Assembly: GCA_963704535.1 (NCBI GenBank)
Contig: OY969916.1
Location: 9,920,001-9,984,000 of the forward strand
Length of the DNA stretch: 64,000 nucleotides
From: G963704535 sp963704535
GTDB lineage: Bacteria > Chloroflexota > Chloroflexia > Chloroflexales > Roseiflexaceae
Direction: 5' to 3'
Below are positions 47,075-56,243 of this stretch, one piece after another. A program made the translations under genes and the position numbers. The notes under the pieces were generated by a model. That model was not told the DNA's origin and did no database searches. It saw only the letters and a list, made by a program, of their open reading frames with translations. How positions within the stretch are numbered: position 1 is the first letter of the stretch; each line of letters starts with the position of its first letter.

Positions 47075-48496
47075 ATGGCACGCTACACCTACGACATCAC
47101 GATCATCGGCGGCGGCTCGGGCGGCCTGACCGCAGCGCGATTGGCGCAGGCGCTGGGGGCGCGGGTGGCGCTGATCGACAAGGAGCGGCTGGGCGGCGAC
47201 TGCCTGCACTACGGCTGCGTGCCGAGCAAATCGCTGATCCACGTCGCCAAGGTCGTGCAGCAGGCGCGCCACGCTGCGGCCCTCGGCCTGACCCCGGTCG
47301 AGCTAAACGTCGATATGGCCAAAGTCACCGCCTACATCCAGGGCGTGATCGAGCGCACCTCGGCGGCCGAGACGACTTACACCGCAGGGGTGGACGTGCG
47401 CTTCGGCGCGTTTCAGTTCCGCTCGAAGCACGAGTTCACGCTGAACAGCGTGCCGCTCTCCAGCCAGTCGTTCATGCTCGCCACCGGCTCGCGCCCGGTC
47501 GTGCCGAAGATCGAAGGGCTGGCCGAGACCGGCTTTCTGACCAATGAGCAGGCGTTCGACCTGATGCACCTGCCGCGCACGCTGACGGTGGTCGGCGGCG
47601 GGCCGATCGGCGTCGAGCTGGCGCAGGCGTTCGCCCGGCTGGGCACCAAGGTCACGATCGTCCAGGGGGCCGATCGGCTGCTGCCGCGCGAGGAAATGGA
47701 GGTCGCGCAGGTCGTCGCCCAGGTGCTGCACCGCGACGGCGTGGAGGTGATCACTAATGCGCGCATGCAGTGCGCCCGGCGCGACGGCGACCAGAAGGTG
47801 GTCGAGGCGCAGCGCGGCGGGGAGCTGATCGAGGTGCGCGCCGACGAGATCCTGATCGCGCTGGGCCGGGCGCCCAACGTCGAGGGGCTGAACCTGGAGG
47901 CGATCGGCGTCAAGTACGACGGCAAGGGCGTCAAGGTCGACGACTATTTGCAGGCCGGCGCGGGCAATATCTACGCGGTCGGCGATGTGATCGGCGGCTA
48001 CCTGTTCAGCCATGTCGCGGCCTACCAGGCCGGCGTGGCGGTGCGCAACATCCTGGTGCCGATCGGTCGGAAGAAGGTCGGCTACGATGTGCTGCCGTGG
48101 GTGACGTTCACCGACCCGGAGGCGGCGCGGATCGGCCTGACCGAGGAGGAGGCGATGAAGAAGGGGCCGGTGCGGGTGATTCGCTTCCCCTGGCGCGAGA
48201 TCGATCGGGCGCAGGCCGAGGCCGAGACCGAGGGCTTTATCAAGCTGGTGCTGGGCGCTAAGAACGACGAGATCCTCGGCGCGCATATGGTCGGCGCCTA
48301 CAGCGGCGAGTTGCTGGCGGAGCTAGCTCTGGCGATGAAATATAAGCTGGGCCTGGACGCGATCTTCAGCACCATCCACGCCTACCCGACCTACACGACC
48401 GGCCTCCAGCAGGCCGCCTTCGAGGCGTACCTGGAGTCGAACGCGCTGCAAAACGCGCGGAGGGTGATTCGCCCGGTGCTCTCCCTACGGGGGTGA
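47075..48496 (+). CDS. FAD-dependent pyridine nucleotide-disulfide oxidoreductase (MerA/Lpd-like)
   Basis: 473 residues. FAD site IIGGGSGGLTAARLAQALGA, redox pair in GGDCLHYGCVPSK, NAD(P) site VVGGGPIGVELAQAFARLG, second FAD motif YAVGDVIGG and the dimer interface with HAYPTYTTGLQQAA. Proteins like this include mercuric-reductase-like enzymes without the N-terminal HMA domain and without a C-terminal Cys pair, so mercury is not assured. AGGAGG just before the ATG. Located between a radical SAM protein and a glycosyltransferase. Confidence 0.88.
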   Translation: MARYTYDITIIGGGSGGLTAARLAQALGARVALIDKERLGGDCLHYGCVPSKSLIHVAKVVQQARHAAALGLTPVELNVDMAKVTAYIQGVIERTSAAETTYTAGVDVRFGAFQFRSKHEFTLNSVPLSSQSFMLATGSRPVVPKIEGLAETGFLTNEQAFDLMHLPRTLTVVGGGPIGVELAQAFARLGTKVTIVQGADRLLPREEMEVAQVVAQVLHRDGVEVITNARMQCARRDGDQKVVEAQRGGELIEVRADEILIALGRAPNVEGLNLEAIGVKYDGKGVKVDDYLQAGAGNIYAVGDVIGGYLFSHVAAYQAGVAVRNILVPIGRKKVGYDVLPWVTFTDPEAARIGLTEEEAMKKGPVRVIRFPWREIDRAQAEAETEGFIKLVLGAKNDEILGAHMVGAYSGELLAELALAMKYKLGLDAIFSTIHAYPTYTTGLQQAAFEAYLESNALQNARRVIRPVLSLRG

Positions 48497-48559
48497 AGGG
48501 GTGAAGGGGTGAAAGGGTGAGCTTTTCACCCCTTCACCCCTTCACCCTTTCATTGGATC
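48495..48559. repeat. GGGTGAAG octad hairpin
   Basis: GGGTGAAGGGGTGAAGGGGT and GAAAGGGTGA facing TTTTCACCCCTTCACCCCTT, ending at the next start codon. Confidence 0.8.
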
Positions 48560-49333
48560 ATGAACACGCTCCTGATCTTCGCCCGCGAGCCCGCGCCCGG
48601 CTGCACCAAGACCCGCCTCTGCCCACCGCTCGACGGCGCGACGGCAGCGGCGCTCTACGCATGCTTTCTGAGCGACGTGCTGGCGCTGGCGCGACGGGTG
48701 CCGGGCGTGCGGCCAGTCGTCGCCTACTCCCCCGCGACCGCCGGCCCGTTCTTCGCCGCCCTGGCGCCCGATCTGCTCGCGTGGCCGCAGCGCGGCGCCG
48801 GCCTGGGAGAGCGGATGGATCGCGCGTTCCGCGACGCCCTCGCGCCGACCACCCCTTCGACGCCGCTCAGGGCAGGCGACCGCCGACTGCCGACCACCGG
48901 GGATGGAGGATGGAGGATGGAGGATGGAGGATCGCGACTTCTCAATTCTCAATTCTCAATTCTCAATTCTGTCGTGATCATCGGCAGCGACAGCCCCGAC
49001 CTGCCGACCGACTACGTGTGGGAGGCTTTTGCGCGGCTCGACGGCGGCGCCGACGTGGTGCTTGGCCCCGCAGAGGACGGCGGCTACTACCTGATCGGGT
49101 TGTGCGCCCCCCAGCCGCGGCTGCTGCGCGAGGTCCCGATGAGCACGCCGACGGTGCTGGCCGATACGCTCGCGCTGGCGCGCGAGCTGGGCCTGCGTGT
49201 CGAGCTGCTGCCGCCGTGGTATGATGTGGACACAAGCGCCGAGCTGCGGTGGCTGGCCGAGGGGCTGCGTGATGCGCCGCCGGAGGTCGCGCCCTGCACG
49301 CGCGCCTTCCTTGCATCGTTGAATGTGTGCTGA
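48560..49333 (+). CDS. TIGR04282-like glycosyltransferase (transferase 1, rSAM/selenodomain-associated)
   Basis: 257 residues. Nucleotidyl/glycosyl-transferase-A fold related to CofC: LLIFAREPAPGCTKTRLCPPL at the start, IIGSDSPDLPTDYV, GPAEDGGYYLIGL and LPPWYDVDTSAELRWL. Residues ~98-137 are repeat-derived (DGGWRMEDGGSRLLNSQFSI) and are absent from the family; they keep the frame at 48850-48970. The family usually occurs near transferase 2 and radical SAM or selenocysteine-containing genes, as here. Confidence 0.85.
   Translation: MNTLLIFAREPAPGCTKTRLCPPLDGATAAALYACFLSDVLALARRVPGVRPVVAYSPATAGPFFAALAPDLLAWPQRGAGLGERMDRAFRDALAPTTPSTPLRAGDRRLPTTGDGGWRMEDGGSRLLNSQFSILNSVVIIGSDSPDLPTDYVWEAFARLDGGADVVLGPAEDGGYYLIGLCAPQPRLLREVPMSTPTVLADTLALARELGLRVELLPPWYDVDTSAELRWLAEGLRDAPPEVAPCTRAFLASLNVC
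48850..48970. repeat. Repeat block inside a coding gene (GGATGGA and TTCTCAA units)
   Basis: CCTTCGACGCCGCTCAGGGC, four GGATGGA units and four TTCTCAA units in a row in frame within the TIGR04282-like gene. All are intergenic elsewhere. Confidence 0.85.
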
Positions 49334-49334
49334 A

Positions 49335-51034
49335 TTAATCTTTGGGAATCTTATATACCATAAACGATCGGCTTTCATAGACAATTGGAAAATTTAAAGC
49401 ATTCTCACTTTTTAGCATTATTAAAAATATTTCAGAAGTATTGCTATAACCTCTCATTTCGCGTGCTATGTCTTTAAATTTGCCTTCTTTGATTATCTCG
49501 AAGTATTGCCGTATATCTCCTGATTGGACAGTGGTTTCCTCTTTGTATCCCAAATTTTTCATCCTTCTAAACCACTCATAACCAAAATCGGGGTTGAAAT
49601 TCGCGAGTGTCCCATCTTTCCAGTCAGCATATATGCCTCTCTCGGACTCGATTCTAAATCCCTGTAAAAGAGGAGGGACAATAAATTGGTCCTCGACATT
49701 AGTATTATTCTTTGCCCAAAATTGTAACTCCAACCACTCTTTTGGTTGTGAGTTTGTTATCGAGAATCCCCCCCTTAGTAGATAGCTGACAACGCATAGT
49801 ATGACAGTGACAATACTCAGCACTTTAATTAAATATCTTTGTTCAATGGGATGTTTCCTTGATACATATATTAAGCATATGGCAACAACGAGAAGCGCTA
49901 TCATCCCATACAACAGATATGGCGAACTGTACAACACACCTGCAAAAATAGAATAAGCCAAAATTTTTCAACAATACCACCATTTTTGTTAATGGCTGAG
50001 AAAAAATAACTAGCAAAATAGATAATCATAAAATATTCCAGAAACAGAAAACTCCTTAATGGTTGCAGAATTAAGATAAATGAAATGGGCACGAATTCGG
50101 AAAATATCACCCCCATTAGACAAATGAAAAGAATTGCTACGGTAAACAAAATGATTGTTTTTTGGTGTTTACTTTGCGGCCCACGCTTATAACTAATGAA
50201 TAATACAAACAGAACAAGCGTAGGTTCTAATAGCCTCCAGTAAGACCAAGATAGTGGAAAAATGTGATGGCTTGATCTTATTCGTAATATTTCCATCCAA
50301 TTAGGACTTGGAAAAAATGGATTAGAGGCATGATTTGTTATTATCCAAATAATTGTCGGAATAGATCCAAATAAGAACGACAACGAATATAAAACAAATC
50401 TCTTAAAACCCAATTGTCTGTGTAACAGCACGAAAGTGATAATGGTTATTAAAAATACATAGATAGCATTTCTTGGATGGATATTAAACGAAATCCCTTG
50501 TAGCAAAAAAGAATAAAAATACTCTTCCCTAAGAAAAAAATACAGAGCAAATATTAGCATAGGAAGAGCCATCACTCTTGCGAGTAAAAGATTCTCAACC
50601 GTTACTGCATCACCAACTGTTACTTTGCCAAATAAAAGTATAAACAGCGAGATATATGCAACCTCTTTTCTTTGAAATAGTTCTAGAGATATTACATAAA
50701 CACCAAGAAATGTAAATAATACAGAGAGCAAATAAATCAAGAATGATATTATCTCAATACTGAATCCTATTTTATTCACTAGACCTATGAAGTCCCATAA
50801 ATAGCCATAATAATAAGGTTTCTGTGTTAGCAAATAGTCGTTTTGGTAAAGCTTATCATTAACAAACTCTTTCAGGAAGGGAACGACTATGGCCTGATCA
50901 TCCACACCGTACGCATATTGGACGATTAATGGTATCGGAAACAACAAAATAATAAGAAACGATCGCAACTTTTCTTTCCAGAGTTTATTAATTTCCCATC
51001 TGCGTGCATTTGATTCTACTGTTATTGGCTGCAT
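49335..51034 (-). pseudogene. AT-rich polytopic membrane protein (DUF6798-like), frameshifted
   Basis: About 565 residues over two frames. Start MQPITVESNARRWEINKLWK at 51034. At least ten hydrophobic segments; NIHPRNAIYVF in the middle recalls DUF6798/dolichyl-phosphate-mannose-type membrane proteins, and the C-terminal ~150 residues (FWAKNNTNVEDQFIVPP) look extracytoplasmic. Around 49940-49960 a one-base loss in a run of A (GTTGAAAAATTTTGGC) shifts the frame: GIVEKF would continue as ILAYSIFAGVLYSS. Base composition is far more AT-rich than the neighbours, a sign of transfer. The adjacent IS701-like element may mark the edge. Confidence 0.65.
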
Positions 51035-51212
51035 TGATGACCTCTTTATTGTTCTTTGACCTAAGTACAGTGTACCGCAAATTCGTTCCGGGAAAGGGGA
51101 AGGCTTGGGGGCCACCCTCCAAAACCACCCCACTCAAACCGGAGCGAACTTGCGATAGCCTGCGCTAAGTGATGGTTTCGATGGTGCTTTTTCCACCTGC
51201 TATATACTATAA

Positions 51213-52541
51213 CTGTAGTTTTGCAAAGTTAGGGTAGGGCCAAATGGGCCTTGATATCGGACAGACTCTGCCCTTGCTGAACCTGCTCAACCACCCAGGC
51301 GATCGTTTTGCCCAAGGTCTCGCGAGACATGGCGCGACAGGACTCGCCGATGGTCATTAGGCGTGCCTGAGCCCATTCCTGCGCACGGTCGTGCCGCAAC
51401 TGGGTCATCAAGGCGCTGTACGCCAGGAATACGAGATACATATGCCGTGTCTGGCTCTCGCCCTTCCTGAGCTGACAATCGCCCATGCCGAGATGCTGCT
51501 TCCCGTCCCGATGGAAGGTCTCCGTTCCTGTCCAGCGTTTGCGATACGTCTTGAGGATGCGATGCACTTCCCAATAGGTGCGATTGGTAATCAAGATCTT
51601 GCGTGGTTCGGCATCCCGTTGCCCTTTCCACAGCACCACAATCCGCACCGTGTGCGTGACGCCCGGAATGCGAATACTTTTGGTGAAGTACCATTGCTCT
51701 TTGCCGTCGACGGTCGTTTTGCGCCGACACAGCGGTCCCAGTTCGGACCTTCACCCATTCACTGGCTTTCCAGTCGCGTCCATCGACGTTGATAGTACGA
51801 TTGAACTTCAGATCACCGACGTAATTGCGGCCATAACCGTCGATGTGGTTGAGAATGTCGGCATGGGTGAAGTAACTATCGAAGGTGAAATCGCCCGGTA
51901 TGTTCTGTTCCACGACCCAATCGACCAGTTCTTGACACAGGACGGTGTGGTTCTTGAAGAGACTGCCTGTGGCGGCACAGGTGTCCTTCTTGCGAAAGCG
52001 GCGGAACTCCAGCGGATAGTGCTTGCCGGAAGCGCAGACGTAGTTGGCGATCAAGTAGTCGTGGGCAATCAGGTGCCGCTTCTCAGCATGATCCCAGAAC
52101 CAGCCGACATCTTCAATCAGCTTGCCGTCGTGATCGATGAGGGTGTTATCAATCGCGATGACGCCATTCTTGGTGTAGTGGGTGGCAGAGTCGCGTTGCA
52201 GCAGCTCGAGGCGCCGCTGGTTGAGCGCCTTTTCCTCCCACTCAACCTCAGTGATCCAGCGGTTCAGGCAGGACTGGTCTGTCGTGACTGCAAACTCGCG
52301 GTTGATACCGCTGACGGTTTTGCGTTCAGCAATGAACAGGCCGGTCAGATACTCAGCGAAGTGCTGGCGCTCGGGCTGGTTGGCAAACAGGTCTGCGTAT
52401 TGGACCAGGAGGTCTTGCACGACGCTTGGGAACTCAACAATCGCTGGCATACCCGCTCCTGGTGGTGATTCATCTGGCACGGATCCGCATGGGGCTATCC
52501 TACTACAGGAGCGCGTGTGGTTCAACTTTGCAAAACTACAG
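51213..52541 (-). mobile_element. IS701-like insertion sequence (1329 bp)
   Basis: Terminal inverted repeats CTGTAGTTTTGCAAAGTT (18 bases, perfect) at 51213-51230 and 52524-52541. A 6-bp direct repeat CTATAA lies on both sides (51207-51212, 52542-52547). Confidence 0.82.
51229..52450 (-). pseudogene. IS701-like transposase, frameshifted
   Basis: Start MPAIVEFPSVVQDLLVQYAD at 52450, with AGGAG upstream. DDE-type text: FAEYLTGLFIAERKTVSGIN, GVIAIDNTLIDHDGKLIEDV, GDFTFDSYFTHADILNHIDG. The frame shifts around 51650-51740 and the C-terminal part resumes as RIVVLWKGQRDAEPRKILIT to 51229, with the RWTGTETFHRDGKQHLG segment. Probably inactive unless the shift is a read error. Confidence 0.82.
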
Positions 52542-52706
52542 CTATAAAACTCTATCCCCGTCAACTACCAAGCGTAGCAAGTGTCACTCTTGGGGAAAGA
52601 GCCCGCCTGGCTTTAACTGGCAAAATTGCTACTATGTCCCAAGCGCTTGCCTTAATGTCTGCACCACTTATGACACACATTTGTGCGAAAGGCACGTTAT
52701 TTCATA

Positions 52707-53573
52707 ATGGAAGATTTCACGATCTGGCCGGAGCCGGTGCGCCAGCACATCCGTGAGTTGTACGGGGAGCCCACGGCGGTCGAGCGGCTGGGCGGTATGA
52801 GTCTGGGCTCGGTGTACCGCGTTCGCTTCCAGAACGCCTCGGTGATCGTCAAGGCCAACCCCGGCCCGCGCGAGGCGCGCTTCTACGCGACGGTCGCCCC
52901 CGCACTGCGCGAGCGCGGCGTGCCATGCCCGGCCCTGGAGTGGTCGGGGCATGTCGCCGGGGCGTACTGGATGATCCTGGAGGATGTGCCGTACCCCCTG
53001 CCGCCAGAGCGCTGGCACGCCGACCCAGAGATGCTGGCCGTGCTGGGCCGCCTGCACACGGCGACGCTTGCGCTCCCGCCGGCGGAGTCCGATCTGTTTC
53101 GGCCCGCGTGGACCGATGATATCACCGAGGCGGCGCTGTCCTGTTTTCCAGAAGCTGTCGCCGCCGAACTCAGGCCAGCGCTGCGCGGGCTCCAGGAGCG
53201 TCACCAGTATCTCTTTCTCCCGCAGTGCCCGATCTCCGGCGATCCCAACCGGACCAACTGGGGCTTGCGCGGCGACGGCACACTGGTCCTGTATGACTGG
53301 GAGCGCTTTGGGTACGGGACGCCGCCGCTGGATCTGGCGATCGCAACCCCCGGCTTCGGCGACGCGGCGGCCTTCGCGCAGGTGGCATCCCGCTATCTGG
53401 TCGGCGCGAGGCCCGCCCTCCGCCAGCAACTGGCCTATGATATCGGCATCGCCAAAGTGTGGAACGTCGTCGAATTCTTGAGCATGTACGCCACCGGGGA
53501 CGCGGCGAGCCATGTCACGGTCGACGCCCTGGTCGGCAAGTTTCCGGCCTGGCTGCGGGAAATTGAGAATTGA
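52707..53573 (+). CDS. Aminoglycoside-phosphotransferase (APH)-fold kinase
   Basis: 288 residues. Kinase-like fold: nucleotide-loop region GGMSLGSVYRVRF, Lys in SVIVKANPG, catalytic loop ISGDPNRTNWG (Asp and Asn) and metal-binding LYDWERFGYG. The family phosphorylates small hydroxyl compounds, not only drugs. It is the first GC-rich gene after the IS and opens the seleno-family cluster; substrate unknown. Start at ATG 52707; 52542-52706 shows no clear feature. Confidence 0.82.
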   Translation: MEDFTIWPEPVRQHIRELYGEPTAVERLGGMSLGSVYRVRFQNASVIVKANPGPREARFYATVAPALRERGVPCPALEWSGHVAGAYWMILEDVPYPLPPERWHADPEMLAVLGRLHTATLALPPAESDLFRPAWTDDITEAALSCFPEAVAAELRPALRGLQERHQYLFLPQCPISGDPNRTNWGLRGDGTLVLYDWERFGYGTPPLDLAIATPGFGDAAAFAQVASRYLVGARPALRQQLAYDIGIAKVWNVVEFLSMYATGDAASHVTVDALVGKFPAWLREIEN

Positions 53574-53589
53574 GAATTGAGAACCTGTT
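53560..53589. repeat. AATTGAG heptads
   Basis: GAAATTGAGAATTGAGAATT GAGAA runs across the end of the kinase gene and up to the next start codon, and provides the last codons (EIEN). Confidence 0.7.
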
Positions 53590-54417
53590 ATGCCTGACGG
53601 TGACACCTTGCGCCAGCGGATCTACCACGCGGTCGGCCTGCTGTTCTCGCGCGTGCCGGCGCTGGCGCGTCGCTGGGGCCGCAGCTTCGACGCGCTGACC
53701 TTCGACGATGTGCCCTTCACTCGGCTACGCAAGCCGCTGCGTGCGTGCCGGCTGGCCGTGATCACCACCGGCGGCGTCCACCTGACCGACCAGCCGCCCT
53801 ATGATATGGCCGACCCGCGCGGCGACCCGACCTTCAGGACCATCGCGGCCGATACGCCGCCCGCGCGCCTGGCGATCACCCACGACTACTACGACCACCG
53901 CGACGCCGAGCGCGACCTGAACATCCTTTTCCCGATTGAGCTGTTCCGCCAGCTGGCCTCGCGGGGGCACGTCGGCGCGCTGGCGACATGCTACAGCTTT
54001 ATGGGCCATATCGAGCCGCCCCACGTCGAGACGCTGGTCAAAACCAGCGCGCCACAGGTGGCCGGCAAGCTGAAGCAGGACCGCGTAGACGCGGTGCTGC
54101 TGACGCCGGCATGAGGGCTCTGCAACCAGTCCGTCGGACTGATCGCCCGAACGCTTGAGGCCGCCGGTATCGCGACCGTCAGCATGATCGGCCTGAAGGA
54201 GATCGCCGAGAAGGTCCGCCCGCCGCGCGTGGTCCACTTGAGATGGCCCTTCGGCCACCCGCTCGGTGAGCCGGGCAACCGCGCCCAGCAACTCAGCGTG
54301 ATCCACTACGCCTTGCGGGCGCTCTACGAGATCGAGCGGCCAGGCACGATCCTGGAGCCAGGCTGGGTCTGGCGGCGCGAGCAGTACATGGAGCCGCAGG
54401 ATTGGGCGATGCCCTGA
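53590..54417 (+). CDS. Glycine/sarcosine/betaine reductase selenoprotein-B-family protein with in-frame TGA (candidate selenoprotein)
   Basis: 275 residues if the TGA at 54112-54114 is read as selenocysteine (residue 175). The upstream part RLAVITTGGVHL, ITHDYYDHRDAERDLNILFP, ATCYSFMG and DRVDAVLLTPA and the part after the TGA, GLCNQSVGLIARTLEAAGIA, VVHLRWPFGHPLGEPGN, are parts of one family domain and are in the same frame. The result is a U-x-x-C redox motif; family members have Cys or Sec at this place. A hairpin fits the bacterial SECIS position. Role unknown but redox-type reaction is expected. Without Sec insertion only a 174-residue fragment is made. Confidence 0.8.
54112..54114 (+). 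other. Candidate selenocysteine codon (TGA)
   Basis: In-frame TGA between GCC..GCA codons and GGG CTC TGC; homologues have Cys or Sec here. The next true stop is 54415-54417. Confidence 0.75.
54127..54141 (+). promoter_or_regulatory. SECIS-like hairpin
   Basis: CAGTCC-GTC-GGACTG: six-pair stem, three-base loop starting with G. Eighteen bases lie between the TGA and the loop, within the spacing remembered for bacterial SECIS elements (about 16-37), with the required G at the loop start. Confidence 0.6.
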
Positions 54418-54490
54418 CCAGAACAGAGAACAGAGAACAGAGAACAAAGAAGAGTGCTAACGTGTACAGTTTGTTCTTTGTTTTTTGTTC
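54418..54490. repeat. GAACAGA / TTGTTCT heptad tract
   Basis: GAACAGAGAACAGAGAACAG facing TTTGTTCTTTGTTTTTTGTT, a hairpin between the seleno-family gene and the next. Confidence 0.75.
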
Positions 54491-54507
54491 TTTCGGAGGA
54501 GTTGCGG

Positions 54508-55437
54508 ATGAATGACGATCTACGCGCGATCTACGAGGAAGATCTCGCCGATGCGCGGACCTTTCGCGGCGATGAGCCGTTTATCGCCAGCCAGGCCCGG
54601 CGCGGGCGGGTCGAGCCGATCGTGGCCACCGGAGGGCTGCGCGACGCCGACGATTTCTTCCACGCTGCGCTAGTTTTTCAGCATGGCGAGCGGCTGGAGC
54701 ACTGGGCGCAGGCGCACCTGCTAGCGCGCACGGGGGCCGACCTGGGCCATCCGCGCGCGCGCTATCAGGCCGCCGCCGCCTACGACCGCTGGCTCCTGCG
54801 CCAGGGCCGGCCACAGAAGTACGGCACCAACAGCCTCTTCGATGGCACCCGCAACCGGATCTGGGACTACGCTCAGGCAACGACCGACGAGGAGCGGGCG
54901 GCCTGGGATGTGCCGCCCCTGGCCGAGCTGATCGCGCGGGCCGAGCGGCTGAACGATGCGACGTTCAACCCCTACCTGCCGCAGGTGGTAGCGCTTGTCG
55001 AGATCCAGGGCGTGCAGATCGAACTTGCCGAGCGCGGCACACGCGGGCGGCCCAGCGCGCCGGCCCACGAGATCCCACGCTATCTGCCGCTGGCCGAGGA
55101 TGACCCGCGACCGGGCTACCTCCCGCCGGAGGTGACACTGTGGCGGTTTGGCCGGCTGTTCTGCGCGAAGAACCGGGAAGGATATCCGCTGGTGGCCTGG
55201 CACACCTGCGGCTGGCGGATCGTCAGCTCGCCCAGCCCAATCGCGCCTGCGGATCTGCTGGCGGCGCTCGGCCCGGCGCCCCAGTGGATGAGTGCCGAGC
55301 AGGCATTCTGGCAGCGGCTGGCACTGCCGACCGGCCCGGAGACCTGTTGGCTGGTGGGCGGCCAGTTCCCGCGCGACGAGCTTGCCAGGGTAGCGGCCAG
55401 CCTGCCAGGAATAGAAGATAGAAGATATGAGGTATAG
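54508..55437 (+). CDS. DUF6624-like hypothetical protein
   Basis: 309 residues. Residues ~45-110 (FHAALVFQHGERLEHWAQAHLLARTGADLGHPRARYQAAAAYDRWLL, RQGRPQKYGTN) match the DUF6624 pattern with its 'YGT' end. The rest is unrecognised. GGAGGA at 54495-54500 supports the ATG at 54508. The stop codon abuts the next start (55438), so both are one transcript with transferase 2. Function unknown; position suggests a part in the seleno/radical-SAM-associated set. Confidence 0.65.
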   Translation: MNDDLRAIYEEDLADARTFRGDEPFIASQARRGRVEPIVATGGLRDADDFFHAALVFQHGERLEHWAQAHLLARTGADLGHPRARYQAAAAYDRWLLRQGRPQKYGTNSLFDGTRNRIWDYAQATTDEERAAWDVPPLAELIARAERLNDATFNPYLPQVVALVEIQGVQIELAERGTRGRPSAPAHEIPRYLPLAEDDPRPGYLPPEVTLWRFGRLFCAKNREGYPLVAWHTCGWRIVSSPSPIAPADLLAALGPAPQWMSAEQAFWQRLALPTGPETCWLVGGQFPRDELARVAASLPGIEDRRYEV

Positions 55438-56112
55438 ATGGACATCTCGATCATCATGCCCACGCTCGATGAGGAGCTGCTGATCGCCGAGACGCTGGAA
55501 GCGACGCGGCGCGTCGTCGGCGACGCCGAGCTGATCGTCGTGGACGGTGGCAGCGGCGACCGCACCGCCGCGCTGGCGCGGCCCTTCGCGCCGGTGGTCA
55601 GTGCCAGGCGCGGCCGCGCCCTGCAGATGAACGCCGGCGCGATGCTGGCGGATGGTGAGGTACTGCTGTTCCAGCACGCCGACACGCTCATGCCGCCGGG
55701 AGCGCTCGATCTGGTGCGCGCAGCCCTGGCCGACCCGCAGGTCGTCGGCGGCGCCTTCGCGATCCGTTTCGACCAGCCGGGCTGGGCCTACGAGCGCATG
55801 GGCCGCGACACCAGCCGCCGCTCAACGAGCGGCTCCTACACCGGCGACCAGTGCATGTTCGTGCGCCGCGAGGTCTTCTGGCGCATGGGCGGCTACCCCA
55901 ATATCGCGATCATGGAGGACGTCGAACTCAGCCACACCATGCGGCGCCTCGGCCCGGTGCGCCTGATCCCGACGCCGGTGGTGACATCGGCCCGGCGCCA
56001 CCGCATCTGCGGCCTGCTCAATGTGCTGCTGCTGTGCTGGCGGATCAGGATCTTGTACGCGCTGGGGGTGCCGCCGAGCGTGCTGAAGCGGATGTACCCG
56101 GATGTGCGATAA
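55438..56112 (+). CDS. TIGR04283-like glycosyltransferase (transferase 2, rSAM/selenodomain-associated)
   Basis: 224 residues, GT-A family 2. Opening IIMPTLDEELLIAETLEAT, LIVVDGGSGDRT, the metal-binding HAD in LFQHADTLMPPG and IAIMEDVELSHTMRRLG. The family normally partners the TIGR04282 protein (here 48560-49333) and radical SAM or selenocysteine-containing genes. Directly follows the DUF6624-like gene, coupled at the stop/start junction. Confidence 0.85.
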   Translation: MDISIIMPTLDEELLIAETLEATRRVVGDAELIVVDGGSGDRTAALARPFAPVVSARRGRALQMNAGAMLADGEVLLFQHADTLMPPGALDLVRAALADPQVVGGAFAIRFDQPGWAYERMGRDTSRRSTSGSYTGDQCMFVRREVFWRMGGYPNIAIMEDVELSHTMRRLGPVRLIPTPVVTSARRHRICGLLNVLLLCWRIRILYALGVPPSVLKRMYPDVR

Positions 56113-56121
56113 CATTAACGT

Positions 56122-56170
56122 GAAATGGGGAGTTTGAGGGGCCGCCCCTCAAGAACAACCCTTCCCACAT
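56122..56170. repeat. G/C palindrome repeat (family G)
   Basis: AAATGGGGAGTTTGAGGGGC, CGCCCCTCAAGAACAACCCT then TCCCACATG. Confidence 0.65.
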
Positions 56171-56243
56171 GTTTATGCACCAGTGTGCGGCGCAGCGGCA
56201 TGGACATCGCATGTTACAATGACCCCGCAACGATGACCGAAAC

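Noticed and set aside
54127..54141. The same hairpin as a terminator
   Set aside because: Too short, no T-run, and it lies inside a continuous protein domain; the SECIS reading fits better.
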